Part shown: positions 11,715-26,700 of the stretch, piece after piece
How positions within the stretch are numbered: position 1 is the stretch's first letter
How the letters are laid out: each line of letters starts with the position of its first letter
Source of the DNA: Sipunculus nudus
Lineage: Eukaryota; Annelida; Sipuncula; Golfingiida; Sipunculidae
DNA: 64,000 bases
Assembly: GCA_026874595.1 (NCBI GenBank)
Contig: CM049318.1
Span: 28,424,956 to 28,488,955, forward strand
Reading direction: 5' to 3'
Notes under the pieces: generated by a model
What the model was told of the DNA's origin: nothing
What the model saw: the letters and a program-made list of their open reading frames with translations, nothing else
Database searches by the model: none
Made by a program: the position numbers and the translations under genes

Positions 11715-14700
11715 GTATGTATCTGTGCCCGCCTGAATATTCATGTCAGGTAATTGTTAAAAGCCAAGAATATCACTCAAGCCCATGGGAAACAAAATTA
11801 AAGTGATCCGGCCACAGCCTAGCGAAGTTGTTGCCACCGTCCTTTCCCGTCCCCCCCCCCCCCCCCCCCATTTAAATAAAAACTATTATGTATCATACTA
11901 AAAAGCAGCGAAACGGCCGGTAGGGGATATTTTTCATAGGTACCAGCAGCTGAGATACAGGCTCAATTGCCAGCATAAAGTAACAACACAAATTTAGAAA
12001 TAATGCATTAACAATAACATAGTTGAAATTTCCGATTTTCAACACATTGTAATTCCACAACAAACAGACAATTAATTATACCGGCATATCCCTTATTTTT
12101 ATACAAATGAATGTGTCTTTTAAAAATATACAAAAATGTAAAGCATAATACCTATATATAAACTGTCTTATATATATGCCTAGTGCACAATCAGGTGTAC
12201 ACTTTTGTTTTATGAACTGTTATACTATCATCAACAATTATTTGTAGGCTATGACATCAAAGTCAGTATTTTTATCACTTCAGCATATATAGTATTAGTT
12301 GATCTAAATATTGAAAACCAGACTTGAATATACAAAATGAAAAAAAGTTATGATATTTTTAATGTGTCAAATGTGACTTATTCACTGTGTTATATTGTTG
12401 CAAGTAGATTTCTAATTTTTGTAACAGTACCCCTATACAAAATGATACCTGGGACTGGGGATGTCTGTCCTCACTGGTGTATTTTTTAAATATGCACATT
12501 CCTTTAAGAAAAAATCTAAAGCTGCTAGTCAAGAATTAAAAAAAATTACCACACTACAGCTGATATGCCTATTGCTATGAAGAGTTGACATTTACCATAT
12601 ATGTCATTTTTAAATGAGAACTAGGTTATGGGCTCAGTTTCATTTTTTTTTTTACTTCCTAATGCACTACATTTAAGCATTCTGTTAAAGTCAGGCCAAA
12701 CATTTTGCCCAGGCAAGTCAAAATACAATTAAACTGCTTTCATTAATTGTTGTAAATTTTCCGCATGATTGCGTAGTGTCAGTAGACTCCATCTCTCTGC
12801 TATTACAAATGTATTTATCCTCAGTTCTTAATTTTCTTTAGAAATTGTTACAGTCACTGTTTAAAAAAATATCATAATCATTTTCCAGTTTCATCCCATA
12901 TGAAATACAGATGGGCCAACATGTACAAATGTAGTGTCCGCAGACAAAGCTGATTTAAGAACAGTTATTGTCTCTATCTATAGTAAAAACAAACTATCTA
13001 TCAGCCAAACTGTCATTTAATTATCCAGGTATCTAGAAATAAAATTTAATAGTTAACAAGTAAAGCTCAGCTTTTCTTTGCCATTATTAGAAGACCATAA
13101 CATACAAGTTTTTATGAGCAAAGCACCCTGTAATAAATTCAAGCACTTGATGCCCATTAGATAAAGTTTAAATACATGTCATTCAGAAACAGTTTCTTTA
13201 GAAATTAAAGTAGTTACTGTTTAAATAAATATCAAAATTATTTTTCAGTTCCATCCCATATGATATACAGATGGGCCAACATGTATAAATGTAGTGTTAG
13301 AGACATGTAGTGTCCGAAGACAAAGCTGATTTAAGAACAGTTAGGCCAAAAAAATAAAAAGGTATGGTTCTCAGGCACTTTTTTTCAGAAATCAATGCGG
13401 GCAGGCGGTATTTTATTTTTTACCTTTTTTTGTATATTTTGATAAAAATGACATATGATTAGAGGAAAGCATGAGAATAACCATTTTTTTCTGCTAAACA
13501 GGTAAAAACACTACATTACAAAGAAAATCGTATCAAAATTGTATTATTTTATCTTCTAGTAGGATGAAAACCAAAATAAAAATGTTTGATGCAGGGGGTT
13601 TAAATTGATGCGGGCGGTGCCTGAGAACCATACCTTTTATTTTTTTGGCCTTATTGTCTCTATCTACAGTAAAACAAAATATTTATTTGCCAAAATTGTC
13701 AGTAAATTACCCAGGAATCAATAAATAAAACTCAAAAGTTAATAGATAGATCCCAGTTTTTCTTAAACACCATCAGTGGATCAGCCAAGTTTTAATACCC
13801 TATAAGTATAATATATTATATTTAGTATTTAATGGCCATTACACATGGTAGTTTAAATACATTCATACATCATTGAATTACTGTATACAAAAACAAACCA
13901 AACTTCATTTGTCTTGATCATTTGCATGTCTTCACCATTATTACATGTTCCTTAATTGGAAACTGAACAACAGACAAGGGGAGCTATCAACATTTTTAGA
14001 AGTGCCAGGATGAAAAGCAGCCATTATTGATTTTGAATCAGCAAGGTCATCAGTGGTCATTCTGATCTAATCAGGAAACTGTTGTAATATTAGATTGTGA
14101 TTATATTAGGAACTACATTATCTCTACTAGGAGTAGGTACACACTACATCAAATAGTTGTTAGTCAGCCAGCCATGCTATATAGAAGATGTGTGCTCTGT
14201 ACAATCAGCCTATAATACAGAATAAAACTGTATTATCAACAAGGACTCATTATTACTTAAGAAACTACTGGTAACAGACTTTCTAAAGGGTCCTTGACAC
14301 TTTAAGAATTAACAGCATTTGATAATGCTGCATTTTAAATAAATTTCTCAATCTGAACACTAATTCTTATAAATAATTCTTTATCAAGTTTATTGAGAAA
14401 GGGATTTTTAACCATAGTTTATAGAGAAAGTTGAAAAACAACATATTCTTAAGAATTAACACACATTTGATTATATTGCATTTTATTTAAAAAACTGAGA
14501 ACAATGGTCATATAGGTAAATTAAAAAAAAATATATAAAAACAGGATATTTGAAAGGATATAGATTGACTCAAAATGAAGAATATTCTTTCAATCTGTAT
14601 AAGTTGTATGTTCTTTATCAACCCATATCAAAACATATGGTGCACATTGTCCATATACATTAAAGAGATAAGGTTTATAAATTTACATTGTTAAATCGTG

Positions 14701-17700
14701 TTATTCAAATAAGATTGGAATTATTAGAATAAGTATCAGACTCAATCAGATCAAAAGGACATTTATAAGTTTATATGATGATTTATCTTAGTGTTAAAAT
14801 TTCACATTTAATTGATACTTCTTTCAGTTACCATCATTATATGAATAAAATGACATAATGTTTAGGACCTGCTGCACTACCTTGTTATTTTTTTGTATAA
14901 AGCTTATAAACAGATCATTATGGTTAATATTTATTTCTGAAGTCTAGACTTTCATTACTTTTACATTTGTGTAACAGTGACTCTTAAGTGTTAGATACTT
15001 TTATTGTGATGTAATCATATATTATACCTACATTGTGATTTATGTTGTGTCCATAGACAAAAAGATGCCAATTTAACATCCTGTCAAATTTGTTTTCCTT
15101 GTAAATTTACTTTTCTAAGGCTAGTGTTAAGTTGAACATGCCTGAATTGTGCTGCTATTGTTATGATTATTAATCTAAAACTGCAGTTTGTGTTACATTG
15201 ACCAGAATAGAAGTTATGGTAATATTTCATGTGTGTCTTGGGTACATATAACTCTCACAATTCAGAATAAAGTGTTTCATCCAAAAAGGTTGATATCGTC
15301 AATCATAACTGTCCCATCCGTAACAGTTGAATAGCACTGTGACATCAGAGACAAGATAAACCTTTAACCTTTCTGCAGAAAGCACAAACCTGAACTGTTT
15401 TGTCATGCCTAATTTGTATGCCTGTGGTCTGAATTTATTATTCAGCAAACCTAAAATACATCTTTTTTGTCCCACCAGTAACATGTCCCATCCATAACAA
15501 GGCAAAGAATATTGCTTGCTTCAGATTAAATCAGATTTAAAAATCCTTTCATGTTAACCTTGATGGTATTTTCTTCAACTCATTTTAAAGGTAACACTAC
15601 ACTTTAAATATCTGTTTTAATGTCCTTTTTAGGCCTTCTTTGGTTAATAATTAGGACTTTCAGGAAGGCAATTAATTGTATTATTATATATTTATATCTA
15701 ATGTCTAAATTTTTCTGACACAATTTGGATTTAAAACCAAAAGGTAGAGTTGACTAGCCAAATGAGCATCCTTTGCCTAGGTGCAAGTGATAATGTCTGT
15801 TAGTGTTAGTATTCAGAGAAAAATAAGCACCAATAAGTAACGCAGCTAAATAAAACTTTTGATACTCTGATTTCTGGCTGAAGTATCAAAGTGAACCAAA
15901 TTAATTGGGGGGGGGGGGAATAACTAAGGTAAAATACACAGAAAAATCCCCAATTTAAATGAATTAAGGGAAATGTTGAGGGATATATTCACTCTTGTAT
16001 CACTGATAACCCTCTCATTGAATGTATTAAACTTAGCATAAACTTAAAGTAAGCAAAATACTGTATATAGTATTCAGGTATTAATAAACCTGTGCCTGAT
16101 AACATTAATAAACAGTCAATGGTAAGAGGTGGTTTACTAATATTCATAATTAACTGCACCTTTTAAATGAAATAGTGAATACTTTAACAGTGCTCCATAC
16201 TAATAAGCATATCTTAAGCAATTATTTCATAGACTAGCCATGTAGAATTATTTTAAATTAACTGCTGCAACTTTTCATCAGAATCATCAGAATGACTGTG
16301 CAGATTATTTTATAGCATTTTTTACCATAAAATTCATTAATAAAGAGGAATATTAAATTATAACATACCTGTTGAATAAGTAAACAACATTACTAGCCTT
16401 TGTTTCAGTCCACCCAAATACCTCCTTTTGGCAAATTTGTCAAATTCCTCATATTCTAAAAAGAAATATACTGTGCCTTGATTTTCAATAGTCCATGGCA
16501 TAATTTGGGTTTGTAATTTATTTAAATGTCTTATTAATGTATAAATTTGATATAATTATTAATTAAAACTGTATTTCTACCAAAAATTCCCACCCATAAA
16601 ACTTTTTATCTTAACATATTTAATAGTAAAACTATTTAGGGGAACTTGTTCGACCTATCAGGTGTCTCATTGCCCCAGGTACATGCAAGATGAAAGAAAG
16701 TTCCCATCAAAGAAAACCTGGGCCCAGCAAGGTTGAACACTATGTTTTTACGACGGGACAGATTATGATGATTATGTAATATTGATTGATCATTATCTAA
16801 CCATGGAAGAACATGGTAGCTGGGAGATTTTAGATTATGTACATGTATAAAAGATAAATAATTAAGATTTTTTTTCAATAAATTTTCGCCACCAAGACTG
16901 AAATGAGCTCCAAAATATTTTAACAGTATCACATTCAGTAAAGTAGTGTTCTATTGTATCCATCTCGTAGCAATGGTTGCATCTTGGTGAATGAACAATA
17001 TGCCACTGGAATAACTTAAGATGACAAGGAAAAATTTGTGTTAATATTTTAAACTGAAGAGTTTGTATCCTGGTATCTTTTACTAATTTAAAAGCTAACT
17101 TGAAAACAGAATCCCAATCCAAATCACAATATACCTTTTCCCATTTGGATACTGCTGACAGGGGTTCATATTCAATGGATATTGCCGTTTCATAAAAATC
17201 TCGTGTCCTACATTTATACAAATCTAATTGGCCTATAACAGTATCAAGTACATTTCGTTCTTTGATATCCTTTACATTACCAATGTCTGAAACAACTTGT
17301 TTCCAGTTACTTGGTATTGCAGTCAACATTGCATGATAACTTAGATAATCTCCATTTTTCAAACCATATTTTAATTTAGCTTCCTCGAAGCTTAAAAAAT
17401 TAAAATTACTAACAATATCTTGCAAAGAAATTATATTTTTTTCATAAAAATCTTTATAGAATATTGTCTTTCCTCCACATCCAATGTTTTTATTAATCCA
17501 TAATGACTGATTCAAGACTCCCTCCTTAACACACTTTTCTCTAAATATATTCCATGACTCTAACAACTGCTTATAAAATCGAGGTAATTTATCTGGTATA
17601 TCATCCATACCATATGAAAATACTAAGATATCACACAGGTTAAAGCCTTTAAAATATACATCAGCAACTGGTTTGAATATATTCCGACAAATCAAATTTA

Positions 17701-20700
17701 TCCAGTTTAACTTTACACTTTCTAACATTACAGATATATTTATCATTTTTAATCCACCTTTTGCCACAGGTGAGCATATAGTTGCACATTTAATCTTATC
17801 TGGTTTATTGTTCCATAAAAATTTAAAAAGTGTACTGTTAGCTTCTTGAACTACCCATTCTGGGACATATAGTGCACTTCCTGCGTACAGTAATTGAGAA
17901 ATGCCTAAACTTTTAAATATTGTTATTTTTCCTTTTAATGTCAAGTCTCTTTGACACCAAATGTTTATAATATTTCGTAATTTCTGTATTCTAGTGCAAA
18001 AATTTAATCTATCCATCTGTGCTTTATTTGCTGAGAACCAAATCCCTAAGATCTTAAATGGCCCATCCTGACTAAAAATTACAATTACCCCCCCCCCCCC
18101 CCCCCCCCAACAGACACACACATAGTACTGTTTTGCAAGACAGAAGGCTCCAGGTGTATATCTGACCTATAAACAATGGTATTGTTTTAGAGGTGTACAT
18201 GAACCTGTGAAATATTTGGGTTTGAAAGAATTCTTTGGTATCTTAAAGTTCAGTAAAATGACTTTTCTAACGCACATTTTATGTGTTTATTGCAGGAGAT
18301 GAACAAAGAAAAAGTATTGTCCTGGGGATGTCTTCTTTAAAAGTAGGACCACTTGAAAAGGAATCAAAACATAGGAAGTCCCTGACATTACCGACAGACC
18401 CAGTTGAAAGCACGCTGTCCACTCAGTCTGTCTCACTGATTGGCCGCATTATATCTGCTGCCACGTCCATGCTACGGGCTTCAAAAAACAACAAGTGTAG
18501 CAGGAAAGTTTTCCGCAGCAATAATGCAATTGAGTTGGAACATGACCGTCAGAAGAATATGAATCGATACATTATTCATCCATTCAGCCCTTTTAGGTAA
18601 GAGGCACATATATTTAAATATGAAAGGAAAGGGGGCAAGAGTACTTTTTACATAGAGCAGGGTTTAAAATGCCACACTTCTAGATTTTGATAGTAGTTTT
18701 TAGGGAGGTCGGGCAAAAATTGGTAAATGTCATTCATTTCTCCTTTGGACGGTAATAATTTTTACAGGATCTGATCAAGATCCATTTTCAAGGGAATACA
18801 ATTTACTTTAAAGGTGCCCATTCACCTACTTTTTGAAAAAGAATTTATGTGGTTTCTGGCTTTCTCTGGGTATTAATGTTCTAAGGGTAATTCTGGTTTT
18901 GAAAAGTTCTTATAACACCTCTGTGAAGGATGTATGTACTTGTTAATCAACCACATGTTTGTAAACACAGCATTGTTGACAAACGGGGAAAACATATAGC
19001 CTAAGGTTATGGTTTGCATATATATTCTGAGGTAGAAAGGTCACTTGTTGCAAAACGCCATTTGCACAGCTGGCTTATCTGACCTGCCACCCAATGTCCT
19101 TGTCAAATTTGTTTTGATAAGTTTGGTGGACTCCCATGTTGATATATAAACAAAACAAGCAGCTTGTGTGGGATGATATCCACATTTTCTGGCCTATTTT
19201 TATGAAAGCTCCAAGGGATTACCTTCATAGTTTATAAAGGTCAGATAGGCGATTTAGCCACTCTAAGGCAAACATTTCATTTGTTGTGCAATAAAAAATG
19301 TTCACATCATCCAGTTAATAGACCCTTCATGAAATTAAGACATTAAAAATAGTAAGATATTTACAAAGCTGTGTAATAGACTAATACATTACTGTTTGCA
19401 CAACATATTACTAAAAATTTGAATAGATGTAAAGTCTTTTTGGGTCCAGTGATTTTATACTAATGCACTCTAACGTTGAAACTTTCCATTAATGGCATAT
19501 TCTGAGTTTAATTGGATTTCTTCTCATATATGGTAGATGTTGTGAGAAAGTAAACTAAAATTTTTCATTCTTTAGAGCTGTGCATGTGCGCAGCCAAGCA
19601 AATCACAAGAAGAATTGATTCACAGTTAAGCATGGCAATGTGGACAAAATCGGGTTGGGAACATTTTTCCATACGTAAAACAAAGCAATCATGAAATACT
19701 GATAACTAAATAACCTCACTGCATGTCTATAGGACCTCCTGGCTCACAGCCAGGACCCTCTGCTTTTAAGTACTGAAGTCGGTTGAATCCCTAATTGTGG
19801 GTGTGTTTTTTATAGAAAAATGGTATAATATGCTCTATTTCTTCCCATTTCCCCCTGAAATAGGGATTTGAGAACTGTGCCAGTACCAATGAAGACAGCA
19901 AATTACTTGGTAATTAAATTTAGACTGGTTCAGTCAAATAAGAGATTCTTTAATTTATTCTTTGCCAGTTCTGTGTCTCTGTCAGTTTTAATATGGTTTC
20001 TCAATAAATTAATAAACCAGCAATTTTACAGTTTTTTTTAATTTGTGTTCAGTTTCCAGATCTGAGAGTTTGGACATTTGTCACAGCCCTGAAAATAGGT
20101 CCAGTCCTCAGTATAATTTAGAAAAGGTGACATCAGTGACGTTTATTGGTTTAACAATACTTGTGACAAACAAATTACTTCCACACAATAAATTGTGTAA
20201 TTTCTCTGTTTAATAATTTGGATGTATTCCAGTAATGAAGTTAAATATATATGCTGTATTTGTAGATGGTTTTGGGACTTGGTCATGGTGATTGCCCTGC
20301 TACTGACTTTGATAGCACTGCCGATTGAAATGGCGTTTTATTCAAGTGATATAACATCGAACACATGGAAAGTCATCAACGTCATCAGTGATGTAATCTT
20401 CATTGTAGACATCATTCTAAACTTTCGCACGGGTTATGTGGAACCAGCAACAGAAAATGTAAGACAGATCAATAATCAAATGTAATCACCTATATATGTA
20501 TCAATGTATATGCATCAAAATGCAGAGCGGAAACATTTGAATTTCAAAGACTAATTCAATTTCAAAGAATTTTCACAGAATAATATTAATGACAAAAATA
20601 AAATTTCATTGGGAATCTTGAAATACATTTTCCATTGTACATGGCTGGTTTCAGCAGATGTACAGACTGTACAGACAAATTGCCTCAGTTGTAATAGATA

Positions 20701-23700
20701 CACTGTCGCATGTTAACTGGAAGAGCTGAAGTTCAGATACATTTGTAAATGCATTTGTTTATGTTTATTACATTTTCATTTGAGAACTTGCATTTTATTT
20801 ATAATAGTTGCTTATGCAACTGTTGTAAATTTAAATGCACTGAGTCCATTTGAACCCCACCCTGATAAATCATGATGTCTGTATTGATATTTTATTTATT
20901 GCATTGGTTCACTTCACATTCACATTTCCACACTCTTTAATTGATATGGATTCAGATTTATTCAAGGGATATTCAGTTTATTGATAATGGAAGTCATAAA
21001 GGTAAATGTACACATATATGATGTTTATTTGAATATATCCTTAATCTATTGGGAGAACAGGCAATAATTATTGTTTCCTCAAAAGAGCTGTCTGTATGTA
21101 TATACATATGTTTGTTTTTCTGTATGTTTGTCAAGACCAAAACAACTACAATAGTTCACTCATTGAATATGATTGGATCAGGATTTTAGAATTCACAGGG
21201 TTTTAAAAAATTGAATTGAAGTACTCCCCTACCTCTACAGGCAGTATTGCGAGGGCCAGCAGTCTCTGATTATCTTGTTGTTTATTGTTTACAGGTCATT
21301 CTTGACAACAAGAGCATCGTTTTGAGGTACTTACGGACGTGGTTCTTCCTCGACTTGCTGTCCTCCATCCCATTCGATTACCTCTACAGCACAATCACAG
21401 GGGTCGAAGCAGACTCAGCCACTGTTACTCTTAAGGTCCTTAAAGTCTTGAAGTGAGTTGATACCAGGTGGTCAGGTTTGAGCTCAGTGAGGGCTGATTT
21501 CACATAGTTCAATTCTCAAATTGCAAAGACAATAAATTCTTTCATCCAATAAATTTATGAAGTGGAAATACTGTACACTCTATACAGTATACTTTTTTAG
21601 CCCTCAGCCCTTAGGCTGATGGGCTATTGTCGTCACCCAAGCTGTCCATCCGTCTGTCCGGCGCCCGTTAACTTTTACCTTGTGAGCGGGATATCTTGAA
21701 AAGGATTCACCGTCAGAATTTTATTTCCTCAGTAAAGATGTATATCGACAAAATCTCGGACAAGTTCGAAGATGGGTGACCTTGACCTATTTTTCTACAT
21801 TTTAGAGCTGATTATAGAAAAACACTTAGATGCTTATTACTCAGGAACCATTTGATGGATTTTCACAAAACTTACTACGATTATTGGGACTGATAATTTG
21901 TACCTGCTACACAAGTTTTAGGGCGCCACCTACAATATCTGATTTTTAATGAATTTTTATCTGATTTTTCAACTTTGGGCTTGTGAGCGGGATATCTCTA
22001 AAAGGATTCACCATAGGAATTTTATTTTTTCGGTGAAAATGTATATCGACAAAATCTCGGTCAAGTTCGAAGATGCGTGACCTTGACCTATTTTTCTACG
22101 TTTTAGAGCTGATTATAGAAAAAACATTTGGAAGCTTATTTCTCAGGAACCATTGGCTGGATTTTCACAATACCTACTATGATCATAGGGAGTGATGGTC
22201 TGTAACTGCTGCACAAGTTTGGGGGTGCCACCTGCAATTTCTGATTTTAAATGAGTTTTTCTTGGATTTTTCAGCTTTGGCCTTGTGCGCGGGATATCTC
22301 TAAAAGGATTCACAATAGGAATTTTATTTCTTTGGTGAAGATGTATATCGAAAAAATCTCAATCAAGTTCGAAGATGGGTATTCGACCTACTTTTCAAGG
22401 TCACAGAGCTGATAATAGAATAAAACTTAGAAGCTTATTTTTCAGGAAGCATTTGGTGGATTGTTATGAATCATGGTACATACCTCTCCATTTTAAATTT
22501 ATAACTGAGACATGTACAGATATACATCCATGTGAGAACAGATATTTAGTACTTGTTACTGTTACCACCTCTAAACACTGTTCTTTTGGCTGAGGGCTTT
22601 TGTCATCTTCTGCTGATATTCTAGTTTTCTTTTTTTGCACAAAAGCTGACATCAGTATGCTTTCTCCATATGGCATTTTCATGGCTAATTTTTATTTTTA
22701 TTGCAAATCAAAATCTTGGGGTGTTTCAATAACATTGTAACTGACATTGTAACCCGGGACTAAAGCCAGAAAACGGACTTGCCTAAGTCCGAGAGTTAAG
22801 TCGGATTCAATAACGCTGGTTTAACAAAGCCTGACTTAAGCCTGGGAAATCCCCTTTTCAGTGCCACCTAACGGCCGGCAGAACCCAGGAATGGAACAGA
22901 AGGGAACATATTAACAAAAAGTGTCACTTTTTAGCGAGCCTGTGAGCTTATGCGATGGTGCGTAGTCGCCAATCGTACGTCGTGTGCCTAGCGTCGTGCA
23001 TCGTACGTCGTATGTCGTCTATACGTTAACCATAGCTATCTCAAAAACGGCAGGAGCTAGCATCACCAAATTTTTTAGCAAATAATCAGTCATCTAAAAA
23101 ACTCATAGGATTTTGTTTATTTTTTTCTAACTCCATTTTCTTAGATTTTATAGGAAAAAAGCTAAAAAAAGCTTTAAAAAATCTTCTTGTCCAAAACTGT
23201 CCAGCCAAATTGTCCAATATTTCACAGAAATGATCCCTGGAACAGTCTCTCTCAAGTTTGTTCGAATGGTTCAAGTTCAGAGATTTTTGGCCGAGTTACA
23301 GGAGGTTGAACTTAGTCATCTGTCCAAAAAAGCACACTCAAATTTAAATCTCAGAAACGGCTAGAGCAAATTTTATACCAATGTTTATCACATATGTCAT
23401 ATATGAAATTGAGATATTGGTGGCTCCACCTACATTGATGTGTTTTTTACACGGGAAAATGTAATTTTAGATGCTTCTAGCTTATACACTGTTTTACGAT
23501 GAAACTGTTAAGCTAATTGGTTTAAACTTAACAAGAATTATTCTATGGTAGGGTTCTGTCAGTTTTATAAGAATAGATTGGGTAAATGCAGCTTTTAAAA
23601 AGCAGTGTAGTCCATTGAAAAAGGCTTTCTGTGTTTGAAAACAGATTTGACAACATGCTGAGTTTCAGCAGCCAATACAAGAGGTCACTCAGTACAACCA

Positions 23701-26700
23701 GATGGGGTCCAGACATCACCATGGCAACTGACCTGGCTCATTCTGGTGTCTAGACAATGTATGTAGATGTCTAGACACAGCGTCTAGACACAATGTCTAG
23801 ATGCAGAATTTCCAGATTATTGGAACTATTTCTTTTAACTGTTTGAAAAAACTTGGTTTGCATTTTAAGCCAATCAGGTTTATCATCAGGTCACATGTGA
23901 ACTGCTGCGCCCTCATTTTTGGTTGACCTCTGACCTTTCCTCCCTGCCCAGCGTCCATTTATGGGTTTGTTTTCACACATAAACCCACATATCTCGGGAA
24001 CCGTTTGACCGATCAGGCTAAAAATTTTGCACAAATGTAGCCCTTTGATAGCTTTATAACATACACTAAAAATGGTGGCACCACCTGCAACCACTTATGC
24101 ACAGCGTCCATCTGTTCATCTGCCTTGGAATAAAATCACTCATATCTCAGCAGGGTTTGACTTATCCACCTGAAATTTTGCAGGTTTATATATCCAGGAC
24201 AGCTCTCTTGATTTTATGACAGGTGGCGCCACCTACATTCATGTTTACTCTGCCGACATCCAAGCTCATATCTCAGGAACCCTTTGAAAGACTGGGCCAA
24301 AATTTTGCATGTGTATAGATCTCACATAGCTCTTCATCATAGGCAAAACTGGTGGCGCCACCTGCAACCACTTATGCACAGCGTCCATCTGTTCATCTGC
24401 CTTGGGATAAAATCACTCATATCTCAGAAGTGGTTTGACTTGTCCACCTGAAATTTTGCAGGTTTATACATCCAGGTCAGCTTTCTCGATTTTATGACAG
24501 GTGGCGCCACCTACATTCACATTTACTCTGCAGACATCCAAGCTCATATCTTTGGAACCGTTTGACCGATTGGGCCAAAATTTTGCATGTGTATGGATCT
24601 CACATAGCACTTCATCATAGGCAAAACTGGTGGCACCACCTGCAACCACTTATAGACAGCATCCAGCTGTTCATCTGCCTTGGGATAAAATCACTCATAT
24701 CTCAGCAGTGGTTTGACTTATCCACCTGAAATTTTGCAGGTTTATACATCCTGGACAATTTTCTCGATTTTATGACAGGTAGCACCACCTACATTCACAT
24801 TTACACTGCAGACATCCATGCTAATATGCAACACACCTCACTCTATTCTCCTTGCCAATTAATCCATGCCTCACTTCACCCGTCCCACTCTGATTTCTGC
24901 GGATACACATAGTCGCTTGTCAACTACCCATATTCTAGTTTTAAAATGTCCTAGTCTGAAACTTGCAGGTCCGAAACTTCCATTTTGCTGAAATCATAAT
25001 GACTAAGGTAGATATGCAGGACGTAAGAGGATCAATATTAAATTTTAAAAATAAACCTCAATTTAAACTCCCAAACTTTGCACAGGTTCGCATTTGGCCT
25101 GTAGGCCTTGTTTCATTTGGCCTTATGCTGAGCTGTAATGATTATCCTTTGTTTTTGTTTGTATTCTTAATTAATATTTAGGATTTTTTCTTCTATAATC
25201 AGAACATAAAACAGTTTTGATATTCATAAATTAATGTTCCACTTGAAATTTAGTCATTGTCTTGGCATTTATCTCTTTTGTACTTGCAAATTAATTTGAG
25301 GTGAAGTACATACACTACTTGCACCTTAGAACAACATTTTCTTCCCACTGCCAGTGAAAAGCTTCATTTAAGTCTAAATACTGTGTACTCATTTATAATA
25401 ACTGTAATAACCATTATGATTAAGAAATTTTAAAGCATTATAAATTAAACTAAAGCTTTCATCTAACTCTTATTGAAAAGATATGATAAAGCCATGATTG
25501 ATCAAATAATAGCATCCTCATTCTGACCTGAGCAGGGTATTTTTGCTGACTATATTCTTATATTTTCCTCTTAAAAAATTTTCACCTTTAATTTCCTGTA
25601 TTGTCCAGTATTTAAATTATTTTTTTTATTTGCCAGTGTTTTATTCACTGCACAATTGTGTTTCTGTTTGAACTGCATGTTATTACTGAATAATAATTAT
25701 TGATATTTAGACTTGTTATTATGCAAAATATCCAGCCCCTTTTTTAGATTTGTTTGAGAACATGTTAAGTAAACAAGTATAACATGGTTGTGCAGTAAAA
25801 ATTCCTATATATTACCCATATTTTTTTGCTAAAAAATTCAGTAAGCTCCTATAATTTTGCTTCAAGTGCATCTATATAATTCCTGTTTTTCTTCACGAGC
25901 TTTGCAGGTGTCATGTTTGATGAAAATGAGGATCTGTGAAGAAAAGATCAGCTAAAAACTTAATCCTATGGATTTTAATTTTCCTGTGTTCTTTGCCAGG
26001 TTGGCCAAATTGCTGAGTTTGCTGAAGATCTTCCGTATGGCCCGTTTATTGAGATATGTACAGAAGCTAGAAGGGGTAAGGTTTTCTGTTTCAACAGTGT
26101 GAAGATTTAAATCAATAAACCATATTATTAGCTTCCCAATTCTAAATTCTCCCATCATTACCCTTTTTAGAAGTAAAGGGGTATTACTTAAGAATTTTGA
26201 TATAAAACCATGTCACCTTTAAATTTGATTAAGATATGCATGTATAATTGTTGGATTTTCTCTAGAAATGGGTATAACTGTTTCAAATGCATATTGATGT
26301 GGAATGAGTCAAACAAATTATTTTATTTCTTGGAACCAAAATAGAGGATAATTTTTCTTGGAACCAAAACAGGGGTTCCTTACAATAAATGCAAGGATGG
26401 ACATTAAATAACATCAGTGACACAAAATAGAACACATGCCACCTGATGGCTGTACCACACAGCTTCAGATATAAAGATTTTTCAGGCTTCCAGCTAGCTG
26501 ATTATAACTTGGTTGCAGCCTTTTTATAGAAAACAGACACACATGGACTTTGTTTACTCACATACAGAACCATAACAATTGACATATCCAAGAACTCTGT
26601 GTGACCTTAGTTGCATATTAATTCAATGAGTAAACATGAGTAGAGCTGTTGCAAGCAACCAATCAAGTTACTATTGACATAGTAATCAGTCAATCACCTG

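Noticed and set aside
24080-24830. Coding tandem-repeat protein
   Set aside because: Stops occur in all frames of every module, and the period is not a multiple of three throughout.
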